Of a stretch of DNA of 64,000 bases, positions 43,145 through 52,424 are shown in pieces. Position numbers and translations under genes: made by a program. Source of the DNA: Paraktedonobacter carboxidivorans (GTDB lineage Bacteria; Chloroflexota; Ktedonobacteria; Ktedonobacterales; Ktedonobacteraceae); contig JBEVTI010000019.1 of the NCBI GenBank assembly GCA_041156125.1, forward strand, positions 1 to 64,000, written 5' to 3'. Each line of letters opens with the position of its first letter. Positions within the stretch are counted from its first letter, which is position 1. Below the pieces are notes generated by a model, which worked only from the letters and a program-made list of their open reading frames with translations, was not told where the DNA came from and did no database searches.

Positions 43145-44371
43145 ATGCAGAGAGACTTCTTCTCGCGCTTTACCAGGGGTTCCTGGCTACACCGTTCAGC
43201 TATGGCGCTTGGTCTCTTGACCTTTGTCGTTGAGACCCTCTGCTTTCTCTGGGTGTATCTGTATCATCATTTGCAGCATCTTCTGGAGGCCGTTTTGCCC
43301 CTGGTGGGCGGCATTATAGGCTTATCTACTCTACTGGTCTGGTGGAGAAATGGGTTTTTAGCGAAGGAGGACGAGCGCCAGGTGGCCAGGGATGATGCTC
43401 CAGCCGCCGCTACGGTCCCTAATGCCACCAATGCCACCAATGGCTTACCCCTTTCAGCAGCAAGCAGCCAGCCGATTGCTCCAACGCTCCCATTAGTGCG
43501 ACGCATTGTGCGGCCTCAGACGTATAAGGATCAACTGGAGAATGCTTTGACTCAGCCAATGCCGCCAATAACCAGGATGGAATTGGCTTATTGCGCCTTT
43601 ACTGTGCCCAAAGAACACCGTGAGCAGCAGTTTAGCCAGGATAAATTCGACGCCTATAGCGATCAGGAGCGCTGCCGCTTCGCAGTGGCCGATGGAGTGG
43701 GGGCCAGCTTTTTGCCCAGCAAGTGGGCTGAGTTGGTGACCCGGCAGTTTGTCGAGCTCACAGAAGATTTCAGTACGCCTCAGAAATGCGCGGAGTGGCT
43801 CGCGCCATGTTGCGAAGCATGGAGCTTCTGGGCCGATCACGAGTGGATTCCCAAAATGCGGCAGCAACGTAAAACTTTCTACGATTGGACCAAAGATCGG
43901 CAGCGTGGGGCTGAAACGACCTTTATCGGCTGCTCTTTCTCGCCCCTGGCATTGGTCCAGACCGGGCGCACCAATATCCGGGTCACCGCTGTTGGGGACG
44001 CGGTCTTTTTTCTTGCTCATCCCCCCGCAAGCCCTGCTGGAGCCTGGCAACACGAGTCGTTCGCCCTGGACAACGCGCAGGATTTTGGGCTGACACCGCG
44101 CACGCTCCTTTCGGTAGAAAAAGATCTGCAAAAAGCCTGGTATGTTGTGCAACAACACATTTACCAGGCTCATTATAATGATAGCCTCTTTCTGACGACT
44201 GACGCTCTGGCTAAATGGATTTTGCTTTCTATCGAGCAGGGACAAAGCCCCTGGGAGAGGCTTCTCGCGCTGAAGACCCAGAGCGATTTTGCTGCATTTG
44301 TCTCTGAAGAACGCCGCAATGCGAGTATCGAACTCGACGATACAACAATGCTGGTCGTGACGCTTGCCTGA
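43145..44371 (+). CDS. Membrane-anchored PP2C-like Ser/Thr phosphatase
   Basis: 408 residues. Two membrane helices (about 19-40 and 46-66), an Ala/Asn/Pro linker, then a PP2C-like domain: CRFAVADGVGASFLPSKWAE (metal Asp), GAETTFIGCSFSPLAL, VTAVGDAVFFL, FLTTDALAKWIL (metal Asp) and DDTTMLVVTLA (metal Asp). The metal-binding set appears complete, so activity is plausible, although spacing is longer than in textbook PP2C. It probably removes phosphates placed by one of the neighbouring kinases. It follows the VWA gene with a 4-bp gap. A 12-base inverted repeat (44359-44370, 44423-44434) spans its 3' end and may attenuate transcription. Confidence 0.8.
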   Translation: MQRDFFSRFTRGSWLHRSAMALGLLTFVVETLCFLWVYLYHHLQHLLEAVLPLVGGIIGLSTLLVWWRNGFLAKEDERQVARDDAPAAATVPNATNATNGLPLSAASSQPIAPTLPLVRRIVRPQTYKDQLENALTQPMPPITRMELAYCAFTVPKEHREQQFSQDKFDAYSDQERCRFAVADGVGASFLPSKWAELVTRQFVELTEDFSTPQKCAEWLAPCCEAWSFWADHEWIPKMRQQRKTFYDWTKDRQRGAETTFIGCSFSPLALVQTGRTNIRVTAVGDAVFFLAHPPASPAGAWQHESFALDNAQDFGLTPRTLLSVEKDLQKAWYVVQQHIYQAHYNDSLFLTTDALAKWILLSIEQGQSPWERLLALKTQSDFAAFVSEERRNASIELDDTTMLVVTLA

Positions 44372-44509
44372 GGCTCGGCAGGCGTGCTTTACTACTTTCG
44401 GTATCCTCAAGCGGATCAGGATCAGGCAAGCGTCAGGCCGTTCCCGCCTTGGGGCATGGTCCATCAGAAAGTCGCAAAGGTCCAGTGACTTTGCACTAAG
44501 GAACATTCT

Positions 44510-46468
44510 ATGAAAAGATATATTGAAGGAACTGTCTGGCCTACCTCTTATGACTATGAAGATGCCCTGGAAACCCTGGACGAGCATATGCTCGACCCTG
44601 AGTTGCGCAATGGCCAGGTTGAACGCAATCCTAAAACACAGATGCTTATCGCTCGTAACCGACCAGGCACGCATATCTGCCTCTATCGTATCAATACTAA
44701 CTGCGCAGTACGCTTCTTTTGTCAGCCAGAAAGCGGGGATCGTATTGCTTATGATGATATTCTGCTGCGCTATAGAATATTACAAGAATTCATCGCAAAA
44801 CATTTTGTCAGCGTTTCAGCGCTTCTCCCCCTACAATATGTTGCCGATGGTATCAATGTCGATATCTTTAAGCGCGATCTTATGCTGGGTGAAAAGCTCA
44901 CGTTTATACGTACCCGTACTATGCCTCTGGTTAAAATGCCCTTTATCGCCGGGTCCGCGCTGAATAATTTCATTTCTCAGCATCGTCGCGAGAAGGCCGT
45001 CTTGCATCAGCTAAGCGAGGCCTGGCGGCGCATGATCATTGAAATGGAGGCGGTTGGTATGGCGCATGGAGATCTCGATGTAACCAATGTTCTCGTGGTA
45101 GAGGATCGTACGCGGCAGACGCTGTTTTTGAAATTGATTGATTATGACAATACCTGGATTCCCGAATTTGCTCGCTATGCTTTTGCCCTGCCAGAGCAAG
45201 GGCATGAATTTTTCCAGCACCCTGCCTTCTTTCGCCGCGCCAGAGAGTTTAACGCCAGCATTGATCGCTTTCCCGCGCTGGTAATATATGTCTCGCTGCT
45301 TGTGCTGGCCGAGTTTCCTGAACTCTATGAGCAATGGGGTCTGAATGATAATCGCCTGATTTTTAGCCTGAAAGATTATCAGGATGAGCAAAGAGGTTCA
45401 TCTGATGTTTTCCGGTATTTGCGTACGCTGAATATAAGCGGCCTCGATCCCTATCTCGCTGAGCTTTCGCGTTGTTTGCTTGAAACATGCGTGCCGCTGA
45501 GTCTGAGCGAGATTGCCAAAAAGTACCTTCCACCGCCGCCGCCACCGATCATACATGTGAACACCGGTGAAATGCTGATAGACTGGTCATCTTTTGAGCC
45601 GGACCCTCAGCCGGGCGTGCCCCAACCACCTTTGGAGAGACCTTTCCCCCTGAATAGCGTGCCAGCACAACCAACTGCTATGCCCTCTCCTCCAACTGCG
45701 CCAACGCAGCCGGTCTACCCTCCAAGTGCGTCAGCGCAGCCGGTTTCTCCTCCAGCCCCTCCCGCGCTGCGCGCTTTCCAGCTAGCTGAGTACACGGAAC
45801 CACCCCCGGTTCCTATTTCATTGCGCGCTCCGCTAGATCCGCGCGCCGCGCGAGAGGCAGGCATACGCTACTCTGCGCCGCCGCAACACATCTCTCCCGC
45901 GCCCAGGCAAGAGGGGCCTCTGCCCGCAGCTCAAGCTGATGCGCCTGGAGAAGCAGAGAGGGACCCTGCTTCTCTGGCGTTTGATGCGCGGCTCGCGCCC
46001 AGGAGGGAGACGCCCGCGCCAGCTGCTCAAGCTGATGCGCTTACAGAGCCAGACACGCGCTTTACTCCTCTGGCGCGAGCCGCGCATCAAGCGCCAGAGC
46101 CTGTGTTCTTTTCTCCGCTTGGTCAGCCGCCTTCTCAGAGGGCGAACGTTGCTCAGCCAGGACAAAAGCCAGCCGAACCTGTCTGGCAGAATGGACCTCT
46201 GATTTTCGATCATCGCCAGCCAGCCAACGAGACAAGGTCAGGTGCTGAGTCAGACGCGGCGAACAGAAGAGCAGCGGAGCAAGGCTCGCATCAACCACTC
46301 AGATTTGATAGGAGCACATGGCTGGGTTGTATAATTGTACTGGTTATCGCCGCGCTGATCCTGACGATTCTCGTACTGATTTTGCGCTCCGCGCTTGCCG
46401 CACATGGTAGTATCTTACCGCCAATCCACCTGGCTAGCGTTTTAAGAGGTCTCTATGTCAGAAGTTAG
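44510..46468 (+). CDS. Membrane-anchored protein-kinase-like protein with Pro-rich linker
   Basis: 652 residues. The N-terminal 340 residues follow a divergent kinase fold: beta-3 segment CAVRFFC with Arg where Lys is usual (about 68), catalytic loop MAHGDLDVTNVLV (HGD at 186-188, Asn193) and LIDYDN (Asp211) for the metal. A long Pro/Ala/Gln-rich stretch (about 345-590) ends in a single membrane helix (about 604-628) with a short tail. HGD loops occur in aminoglycoside-type and TerY-P-associated kinases. The missing Lys leaves activity uncertain; pseudokinase is possible. Third gene of the VWA/PP2C set; the next gene overlaps its end by 14 bp. Confidence 0.72.
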   Translation: MKRYIEGTVWPTSYDYEDALETLDEHMLDPELRNGQVERNPKTQMLIARNRPGTHICLYRINTNCAVRFFCQPESGDRIAYDDILLRYRILQEFIAKHFVSVSALLPLQYVADGINVDIFKRDLMLGEKLTFIRTRTMPLVKMPFIAGSALNNFISQHRREKAVLHQLSEAWRRMIIEMEAVGMAHGDLDVTNVLVVEDRTRQTLFLKLIDYDNTWIPEFARYAFALPEQGHEFFQHPAFFRRAREFNASIDRFPALVIYVSLLVLAEFPELYEQWGLNDNRLIFSLKDYQDEQRGSSDVFRYLRTLNISGLDPYLAELSRCLLETCVPLSLSEIAKKYLPPPPPPIIHVNTGEMLIDWSSFEPDPQPGVPQPPLERPFPLNSVPAQPTAMPSPPTAPTQPVYPPSASAQPVSPPAPPALRAFQLAEYTEPPPVPISLRAPLDPRAAREAGIRYSAPPQHISPAPRQEGPLPAAQADAPGEAERDPASLAFDARLAPRRETPAPAAQADALTEPDTRFTPLARAAHQAPEPVFFSPLGQPPSQRANVAQPGQKPAEPVWQNGPLIFDHRQPANETRSGAESDAANRRAAEQGSHQPLRFDRSTWLGCIIVLVIAALILTILVLILRSALAAHGSILPPIHLASVLRGLYVRS

Positions 46469-47456
46469 CATCATTGCCATCTGCCTCTTTCTCCCAGCGC
46501 TGGTTCTGCTGATCTGGGGGGGGTTCACTCTCTGGGCGCGTTCACGGAGAGCGGTTGGCGTCGTCGCCTCTCCAACTCAGCCGACCTTGCCTGACGGGTC
46601 CATACAGCAGCAGGTCCAACTTATTCTTAAAACGTTGGCGCTTGAACACAATTATCCCCAGGCGCTGCAATTGCTGATAATGTATGGCAAAGACCAGCCG
46701 GACCTCTGGTTCGCGCTGCGGCAGGCCATGACCTCAGTCTCTCGTCAAACGGTACCGGAAGCCTCTTTCCAGCAGCTTTATCAGGAGGCTCTGGCATACC
46801 TGGGAAAAGATGCGCAGGGGCAGGCAGAGATGCTGGCCAGCATGTATACGGTCTTGTTGGGAAGCTCCTGGCAACTCCAACTGACTCTTCCCGCCAGCAG
46901 CGAGGCCGCTTATACCTGGCAGGCGTTAGGGCTGGGCTATCAATATATGGCCAGGATCATGCCGGAGAGCGCGGGAGGGTGCAGAGAAACGGCCTTCCAG
47001 TGCTACTTTCACGCGCTCAACAGCTACCAGGAGTTAGAACAGATCCCGGAACAGGTCGGCGTGCTGTTTCAACTCGCGGACCTCTTCACACAGAAAAATG
47101 CTGCACCCGGCGCGGACCCGCTGGCGTACTGGCAGGCGAGACTGGATTGCTATATTCAGGTGCAAACACTGCTCAAATATAGCCCGACTGCGCCTTTCAA
47201 TGTGCTCTCTGAGGTCTATCTGGGTCAGGGCCAGGCAAACTATGAACTCTACAAGCAACTCCACCTGGAAAACTACCTGCAACAGGCCTGGCAGGCCTAT
47301 AACGAGTTGCACCAGCTCTATACACAGCAGCCTGAGCAGGATCAAGCAGCTCTGGCCGCGCTCCAGGCTCACCTTCAGCAGATCTCTCAGGAACTGGAGC
47401 TTTTAGCACACCATGTATCGCCAGCCTCACGGACATCACAGGCGGCGAGTAACTAG
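46455..47456 (+). CDS. Membrane-anchored helical-repeat (TPR-like) protein
   Basis: 333 residues. One N-terminal membrane helix (about 5-28, SIIAICLFLPALVLLIWGGF), then about 270 residues of alpha-helical hairpins with TPR-like spacing (LALEHNYPQALQLLIMYG, LGLGYQYMARIMPESAGGCR, YFHALNSYQELEQIPEQVGV, YELYKQLHLENYLQQAWQAY). Such solenoids bind partner proteins. AAGAGG precedes the ATG within the kinase-like gene. As last gene of the rightward set, it ends 46 bp before the stop of the convergent kinase gene. Confidence 0.75.
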   Translation: MSEVSIIAICLFLPALVLLIWGGFTLWARSRRAVGVVASPTQPTLPDGSIQQQVQLILKTLALEHNYPQALQLLIMYGKDQPDLWFALRQAMTSVSRQTVPEASFQQLYQEALAYLGKDAQGQAEMLASMYTVLLGSSWQLQLTLPASSEAAYTWQALGLGYQYMARIMPESAGGCRETAFQCYFHALNSYQELEQIPEQVGVLFQLADLFTQKNAAPGADPLAYWQARLDCYIQVQTLLKYSPTAPFNVLSEVYLGQGQANYELYKQLHLENYLQQAWQAYNELHQLYTQQPEQDQAALAALQAHLQQISQELELLAHHVSPASRTSQAASN

Positions 47457-47502
47457 CGCTGCTGCCTCATGTCCGACGCGCCTCACGCGCGCTTTAGAGC
47501 AC

Positions 47503-50500
47503 CTATTTGCTTTTTTTGATCTGCTCCACAAACAAGATGCCTTGCAAGAGCAAGCTGACTGTTAACAGGAGGGCGAGAGGCAAGAACGCTATCAGCGATG
47601 CTTGCCACAGGCAACACATTGCCGCCAGGCCGCAGAGCAGCAGCGCGCCGATCAGGAGCTTAAAATTGCTTTCCTGGGCCTCCACCTGCTTGCGCTGCCA
47701 GACAAAGAAGCCGGCGCAGGCCAGCACAATCCCCAGGAACAGGACCCCTTCGGTGAACAATAGCGAGAGGGAGGGTTGCCGGGAGAGCGGCAGGGGCGGG
47801 CCTGGCTGCTTGCCGGGCAAGATCTCCAGCAGTCCGAAAGAGATGAGCAGAGCAATAATCACCACATAATAGAGCGCGCCACCAATCGTTGTACCAGCGT
47901 CTTTCCGCTTCTCTGCTTGTGCCTGCCTGGCAGCCACTGGAGCAAAACGATCATCATCAAGCGCATGAGCAGATTTTGCTTGCGCAGACTTACTACGCAA
48001 CGCAGCCAATTGCCTGAGCTTGCCGACCAGGAGGCCCAGAGTGCATATGGCGATAATGACGGTTACTATCAAAAAACCCGGCGTTACATTGCCCAATGCC
48101 CGGGAAAGCAGAGATCGAGTATAAGGACTCAAGACCAGGCGGACGTAATCGAATGCGACGCAGACTAGCAGGCAATAGCTCAGAAGGCAGAGGAGATGAT
48201 CGATGCCCGCGATCAGCTTTGTTCCCCAACCGGGCAGTGACAGGCAATACAGAATGGGCGCGGGTAGCAGCAGCAGGAGATTAATAGCAATCACCGCCAC
48301 GATAAACCAGTCGTTGGTGGGTTCTAACTCGTTATGTAGCTGCAGATATCCAAGGGCGAGCGCGGCAATCAGCAAGACATCGAATGGCAGAAAACGCTTT
48401 TTTCTGCTTAAGAGCACCAGATAGAGTAAGAGCACAAGCCCCAGGCCCACGACAAGAGGATGCAGATGCGTGATGACATCTAGCATGGGCCTCAGCTGAT
48501 GAGGTAGTGTAGGTGGAGGCTGCCTCAGCGCATAGCGCGAGAAAAGTATCACGGTAAATAAAAAGTAGGGCACAGCCACCTGAGGCACCACCCACGAGGA
48601 GCTTCCGCGAAAAAAATATGCCAGAACCGCCAGGGTGATTAAAACGATAATCAAAGCAATAGCGATCCCATTATAGACCTGCAGAGAAAGGCCAGGAAAC
48701 CACAAGCTCAGGGCTTGCTGGCCAAAAATAGTGCATTGCCACCAGCAAAAGAGAGATGCGATTGCAAGTACTATACCGTCTATAATAGTAAAATGAGTTT
48801 TTACGAGTAAAAGCGGTAGCACAGCGGCCAGCAACAAGATGGTAAGAGCGCTATACTTGATAGCCTCAGCAGGCAGGGGGATCGGGATGCCTCCAATCTC
48901 TTGTGTCGTGAAAAATCTATACTGCGCCACAGCGCAAGCTAGAATGCCCGCGCTAATTGCCAGGTGCAGGAATGGCGCGGGCCGGTCTGAGCGGCGCGTC
49001 ACAGAGAGGATGCCCAGCACAAAGAGGAGGCCAGAGATGATCTGCTCGAAGGGCGGGAGATGCGGATGCGTGATGAGATCAGAGCGCGCAAGCACGACGG
49101 CGCAGATCAAGAGGATCGCCAGCATGAGCGTGGCCAGCATAGCCTGCGTCGAACGCTCGCTGATTCTCCGTGTCGAGATAACGCTGGCCACAAATAATCC
49201 GCAAACACCTAAGATGGGGATAAACAGGTCGTGCGTTTCTGGAAAGAGAAAGGCGAAGCCAAGATATGTTGCCAGGATCAAGGCGGCGTTTCTGATGAAC
49301 AGATAGGGGAAGAACGGCATAAAAGGCTGCCCTGATGTGTCTGGGAAGGCAAGCGCGCCAAGCTTTCCCAGGCTTATTTTTGCCAGGCGCTGATTTGGCT
49401 GATTGGCCTGCGCGGCTTGCTTGCTGCGCCGGGGACCGATAGGCTCGTAGGTAGCTGTGGGTAGTTTGCCTCCCGGCTTGCGTAGCGCGGCTTGTTTGCC
49501 GCGCTGGGGGCCGATAGGTTCGTAGACAGGTGGCTTGCCTCCCAGCTTGCCTTGCTGGAAGCTATTGCGCCGTTGAGGGCTGATGGGTTCGTAGACAGGT
49601 AGATTGCCTCCCTGCCCGTTAGAGGCAGAGCCTCCCCCTGATTTTGGTGGGCGAGAAGCCCTGGCCAGCCGTCTGCGTTCCTCTGCCTCAGTCAGGCGTT
49701 TTTGGAGGGCGGCACTGGTATTGAGCGAGAACCGGCCAATCCAGTGGAACAGTGGGAGCGTTTGTTGTCCCAGGTAGAGTCCCCACGAGCCAAGCAGAGC
49801 CATGAAGAAAAGCAGTTGTACCCAGACCTTCCCCAGGCTACCCGGCAGCCTGGCCACACGCGTCAGGTTCCTGCGTAGCACAGCTTCGAGAGCCAGGCGC
49901 TGATTATATGTGCTCGCAGTCAGGGTGCCTTCCGTTGGGTCATCGTTGAATTGCAGGATGCGCCTGAGTGTGCTGCTGACCTGCTCAGCACTGTCCGGGC
50001 GATCCTCTTTGGCCGTCGCGACCAGGTGAAGGATGAGAGCGCTTAACCCCGCAGGTACCTGGGAATTGATCAACCGTGGTTCGGCGAAATGATAAATATC
50101 TGGTGTATTGAACCTGGGATGATAGCCGGTCAGACAATGAAAGAGTGTGGCTCCCAGGCTATACAGATCGGCGCGCTCGTCTGTCTGGGACGTGCCCAAT
50201 TCTGGAGACATATATCCCATCGTGCCAATGAGTTCTGTATCCAGATACTGGTTGACCTTGAAGCGGCGCGCAATCCCAAAGTCGATCAGATAGAGCGTGC
50301 CGTCCGGTCTCACGATCACATTGCTCGGCTTTAAGTCGCGGAAAATGATCGGTTTTTTCTGCCGGTGGAGCAGGCTGAGCACTTCACACAATTGCAGAGC
50401 ATAGTCCAGGACCTGGCCAATTGGCAGAGGAACTGGATCATGCACCTGGCCCTGGACGGGGACCCTTTGCGCTTCAAGTAGCAGCGTGTGCAGGGTCTTG

Positions 50501-50817
50501 CCGGGAATAAAATCCATGACAAGATAGAAGCGACCGTTCTCATAAAAAGAGGTGTAGAAGGTAGGTATATGTGGCTGAGGGGTCAGAGTTAGCTGGCGCA
50601 GAATGTCTGCCTCCTGCCCAAAACGTATCTGAGCCTGCTTCAGATCGTCTGGAGCAAGCTTCTTTTGCAGCATTTCTTTGATGGCAACGGCCTTATGGTT
50701 AGCGGCGGTATCCTGGGCCTCATAAACGCGCCCCATACCGCCTTCCTCAACCATTCTCTGGATGCGATAGCGTGTGAGCAATAAAGATTCATTAGAAAGG
50801 GGGGCAGTCGTGTCCAT
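47503..50817 (-). CDS. Ser/Thr protein kinase fused to a very large multi-helix membrane domain
   Basis: 1104 residues from the ATG at 50815-50817. Kinase domain 1-300: glycine loop VEEGGMGRV, Lys47, Glu69, FRDLKPSN (159-166, Phe in place of His), DFG (179-181), GYMSPE (201-206). One helix near 328-348 is followed by a basic linker with three near-repeats of YEPIGPQRGKQAA (about 400-470), which could be phosphorylation or docking sites. From about 490 to the end there are roughly 18 more membrane helices, with no transporter family recognised. It is the last gene of the leftward block, separated from the AAA gene by a MITE-like insertion. Confidence 0.85.
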   Translation of the reverse strand: MDTTAPLSNESLLLTRYRIQRMVEEGGMGRVYEAQDTAANHKAVAIKEMLQKKLAPDDLKQAQIRFGQEADILRQLTLTPQPHIPTFYTSFYENGRFYLVMDFIPGKTLHTLLLEAQRVPVQGQVHDPVPLPIGQVLDYALQLCEVLSLLHRQKKPIIFRDLKPSNVIVRPDGTLYLIDFGIARRFKVNQYLDTELIGTMGYMSPELGTSQTDERADLYSLGATLFHCLTGYHPRFNTPDIYHFAEPRLINSQVPAGLSALILHLVATAKEDRPDSAEQVSSTLRRILQFNDDPTEGTLTASTYNQRLALEAVLRRNLTRVARLPGSLGKVWVQLLFFMALLGSWGLYLGQQTLPLFHWIGRFSLNTSAALQKRLTEAEERRRLARASRPPKSGGGSASNGQGGNLPVYEPISPQRRNSFQQGKLGGKPPVYEPIGPQRGKQAALRKPGGKLPTATYEPIGPRRSKQAAQANQPNQRLAKISLGKLGALAFPDTSGQPFMPFFPYLFIRNAALILATYLGFAFLFPETHDLFIPILGVCGLFVASVISTRRISERSTQAMLATLMLAILLICAVVLARSDLITHPHLPPFEQIISGLLFVLGILSVTRRSDRPAPFLHLAISAGILACAVAQYRFFTTQEIGGIPIPLPAEAIKYSALTILLLAAVLPLLLVKTHFTIIDGIVLAIASLFCWWQCTIFGQQALSLWFPGLSLQVYNGIAIALIIVLITLAVLAYFFRGSSSWVVPQVAVPYFLFTVILFSRYALRQPPPTLPHQLRPMLDVITHLHPLVVGLGLVLLLYLVLLSRKKRFLPFDVLLIAALALGYLQLHNELEPTNDWFIVAVIAINLLLLLPAPILYCLSLPGWGTKLIAGIDHLLCLLSYCLLVCVAFDYVRLVLSPYTRSLLSRALGNVTPGFLIVTVIIAICTLGLLVGKLRQLAALRSKSAQAKSAHALDDDRFAPVAARQAQAEKRKDAGTTIGGALYYVVIIALLISFGLLEILPGKQPGPPLPLSRQPSLSLLFTEGVLFLGIVLACAGFFVWQRKQVEAQESNFKLLIGALLLCGLAAMCCLWQASLIAFLPLALLLTVSLLLQGILFVEQIKKSK

Positions 50818-50917
50818 ACACACCAATCATCTTTCTTTTTTATGGTCTCCGGTGAGCGCTGAAAAACGTCCCCTTGATGCTTGTGAGAAGTCTTTTCCAA
50901 CCAGCCTGGTTGGCGTC

Positions 50918-51050
50918 AGGGTTTCTCAAAAGTCTTTGCTTCCCCGCGCGCCCGCCCACACAAGAGAGTTTTACGAGGGCACCTCGTGCTCCGGCAAAGG
51001 GCTATAGCCCTCTGCACACCTGCTTTGAGTCAACTTTTGAGAAAACCTGT
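50918..51050. mobile_element. MITE-like insertion with terminal inverted repeats and 10-bp target duplication
   Basis: A 133-bp element has near-matching ends: AGGGTTTCTCAAAAGT (50918-50933) and, inverted, ACAGGTTTTCTCAAAAGT (51050-51033). It is flanked by identical 10-bp direct repeats GGTTGGCGTC at 50908-50917 and 51051-51060, the form of a target-site duplication. No coding capacity. The target length of about 10 bp fits IS4-like transposases acting in trans. It sits between the Pch2-like AAA gene and the membrane-kinase gene, where a promoter or read-through region would be expected. Confidence 0.8.
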
Positions 51051-51121
51051 GGTTGGCGTCGCCAGCACTTGCCATTTCCATTTTAGAAGCTATTACAAGA
51101 ATCAGACGGCTCTTGCTGCCT

Positions 51122-52390
51122 TTATTCAAAAAAGCGGGCATATTCGCGCGCATTTTGCAGCGTAATGTGGACATTGTTATCGGGTGTCGGCCTGATCTGC
51201 TCGCACGAGGTAAGAATATCTTGCACGTTGATTGCGCGGCCTTCATTAATCACTTTTTCGATGGAGCGTGGGATAATACGCTGAGAGATATCGGAATACG
51301 TATAACGATCAATGTGTTTAGACTTGTTGCCCGGATCGCGTTCGCGGGGTCTGGTGGCGACCGCCATGCTCTGAAAATCCTCGTCAGAGATAGGGAAGGT
51401 CTGGAGCAGATGGCGAAAGAGCAGGATGCGCTGGCTAAAGTCGGGTCGGTCAAAGTGGAATGCCGCAGCCGCGCGCCGCAAAATAGCCGCGTCAAGAGTT
51501 TGCAAGAGATTTGTCGAAAAGAGTACCGCGATGGGGCGACCGCGCAGTCGATCGATGCATTGGATCAGGGTATTGACGCCAGCATCATCTTCATGGTGCG
51601 TCTGCTGAGTGCCGCGCGTCTGGGCCAGCGCATCAGCCTCGTCAAGCAGAATAATGACCGCGCTTCCCTCCTGTTCCTGGTAGCGCTCGGCCTCCACGAA
51701 CGAGCGAGCGATGTTCTGGGTTAGCTCGCCGACGTGGCCTCCGCCGCGCACCTGGGCATTGATCACCAGCAAGGCCACGGCACCTACTTTGGGGGTCAGA
51801 ATCTGGCCAATGCTTCTGGCCAGGGCCGTCTTGCCAGCACCAACTTCGCCTTCCAGAACGATCAGAGGATAACGATCGTACAGGGCCAGCATCAGGTTAT
51901 AGGGCGGTTCAGCGGCATAGTGGCGCTGGACCCAATGCTCGATCAGTTCGGGCCGTAGTAAGACCTCCAGCTTGAGCAGGAGATCTGCCTTGATCTGGTC
52001 AATGCCTACCAGGCTGTTATAAAGCCCCTCGTAGCGCTCAGCGGGATAACGAATAATCTCAGAAATGAAGGTGGAGATATCCTGGCGTTCGTCCTGGGGA
52101 CGCTCCTGGTATTGCGCGATAAATTGCGTCTGCTCGGTGACGATATTCGCGTTAAGAGGGCTGAGCATGGTCGCTCTGGCACGCAAGCGCGAGAGGCCAA
52201 TCTCAACCTGGATCTCGCGGCCAATCCAGATATGTGTTGACCCGCTGAGCAGACGCTCGCGCACGGCATTGGCAACGAACTGTTGCAAGGCTGCGTAAAA
52301 CTCTTTGTCTAAGGCGTGCTCTGATGTTCCCCAATATTTCCATGTGACTTGCTGGGCAACCAGGGGCGCTTTCACAAGATTTTGAACCAT
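51122..52390 (-). CDS. AAA+ ATPase, Pch2/TRIP13-like
   Basis: 422 residues from the ATG at 52388-52390 (GAAGGAA upstream). N-terminal domain 1-125, then an AAA+ module: Walker A GEVGAGKT (181-188), LVINAQVRGGGHVGELTQNI, Walker B VIILLDEADALAQTRG (about 245-260), HEDDAGVNTLIQCID, sensor-1 VLFSTNLLQTLD and ILRRA with likely Arg fingers. The run DExxxLxxxR ... DAxxxNxLxxxID ... TxN is the pattern of Pch2/TRIP13, which unfold HORMA-domain proteins. A possible HORMA-like partner is encoded upstream (57826-59046). The TRIP13 assignment is inference from motif order. It lies 34 bp after the coiled-coil gene. Confidence 0.75.
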   Translation of the reverse strand: MVQNLVKAPLVAQQVTWKYWGTSEHALDKEFYAALQQFVANAVRERLLSGSTHIWIGREIQVEIGLSRLRARATMLSPLNANIVTEQTQFIAQYQERPQDERQDISTFISEIIRYPAERYEGLYNSLVGIDQIKADLLLKLEVLLRPELIEHWVQRHYAAEPPYNLMLALYDRYPLIVLEGEVGAGKTALARSIGQILTPKVGAVALLVINAQVRGGGHVGELTQNIARSFVEAERYQEQEGSAVIILLDEADALAQTRGTQQTHHEDDAGVNTLIQCIDRLRGRPIAVLFSTNLLQTLDAAILRRAAAAFHFDRPDFSQRILLFRHLLQTFPISDEDFQSMAVATRPRERDPGNKSKHIDRYTYSDISQRIIPRSIEKVINEGRAINVQDILTSCEQIRPTPDNNVHITLQNAREYARFFE

Positions 52391-52424
52391 GGTCTGTTCC
52401 TTCTTCTGTCTCAGGTATGCTGTG

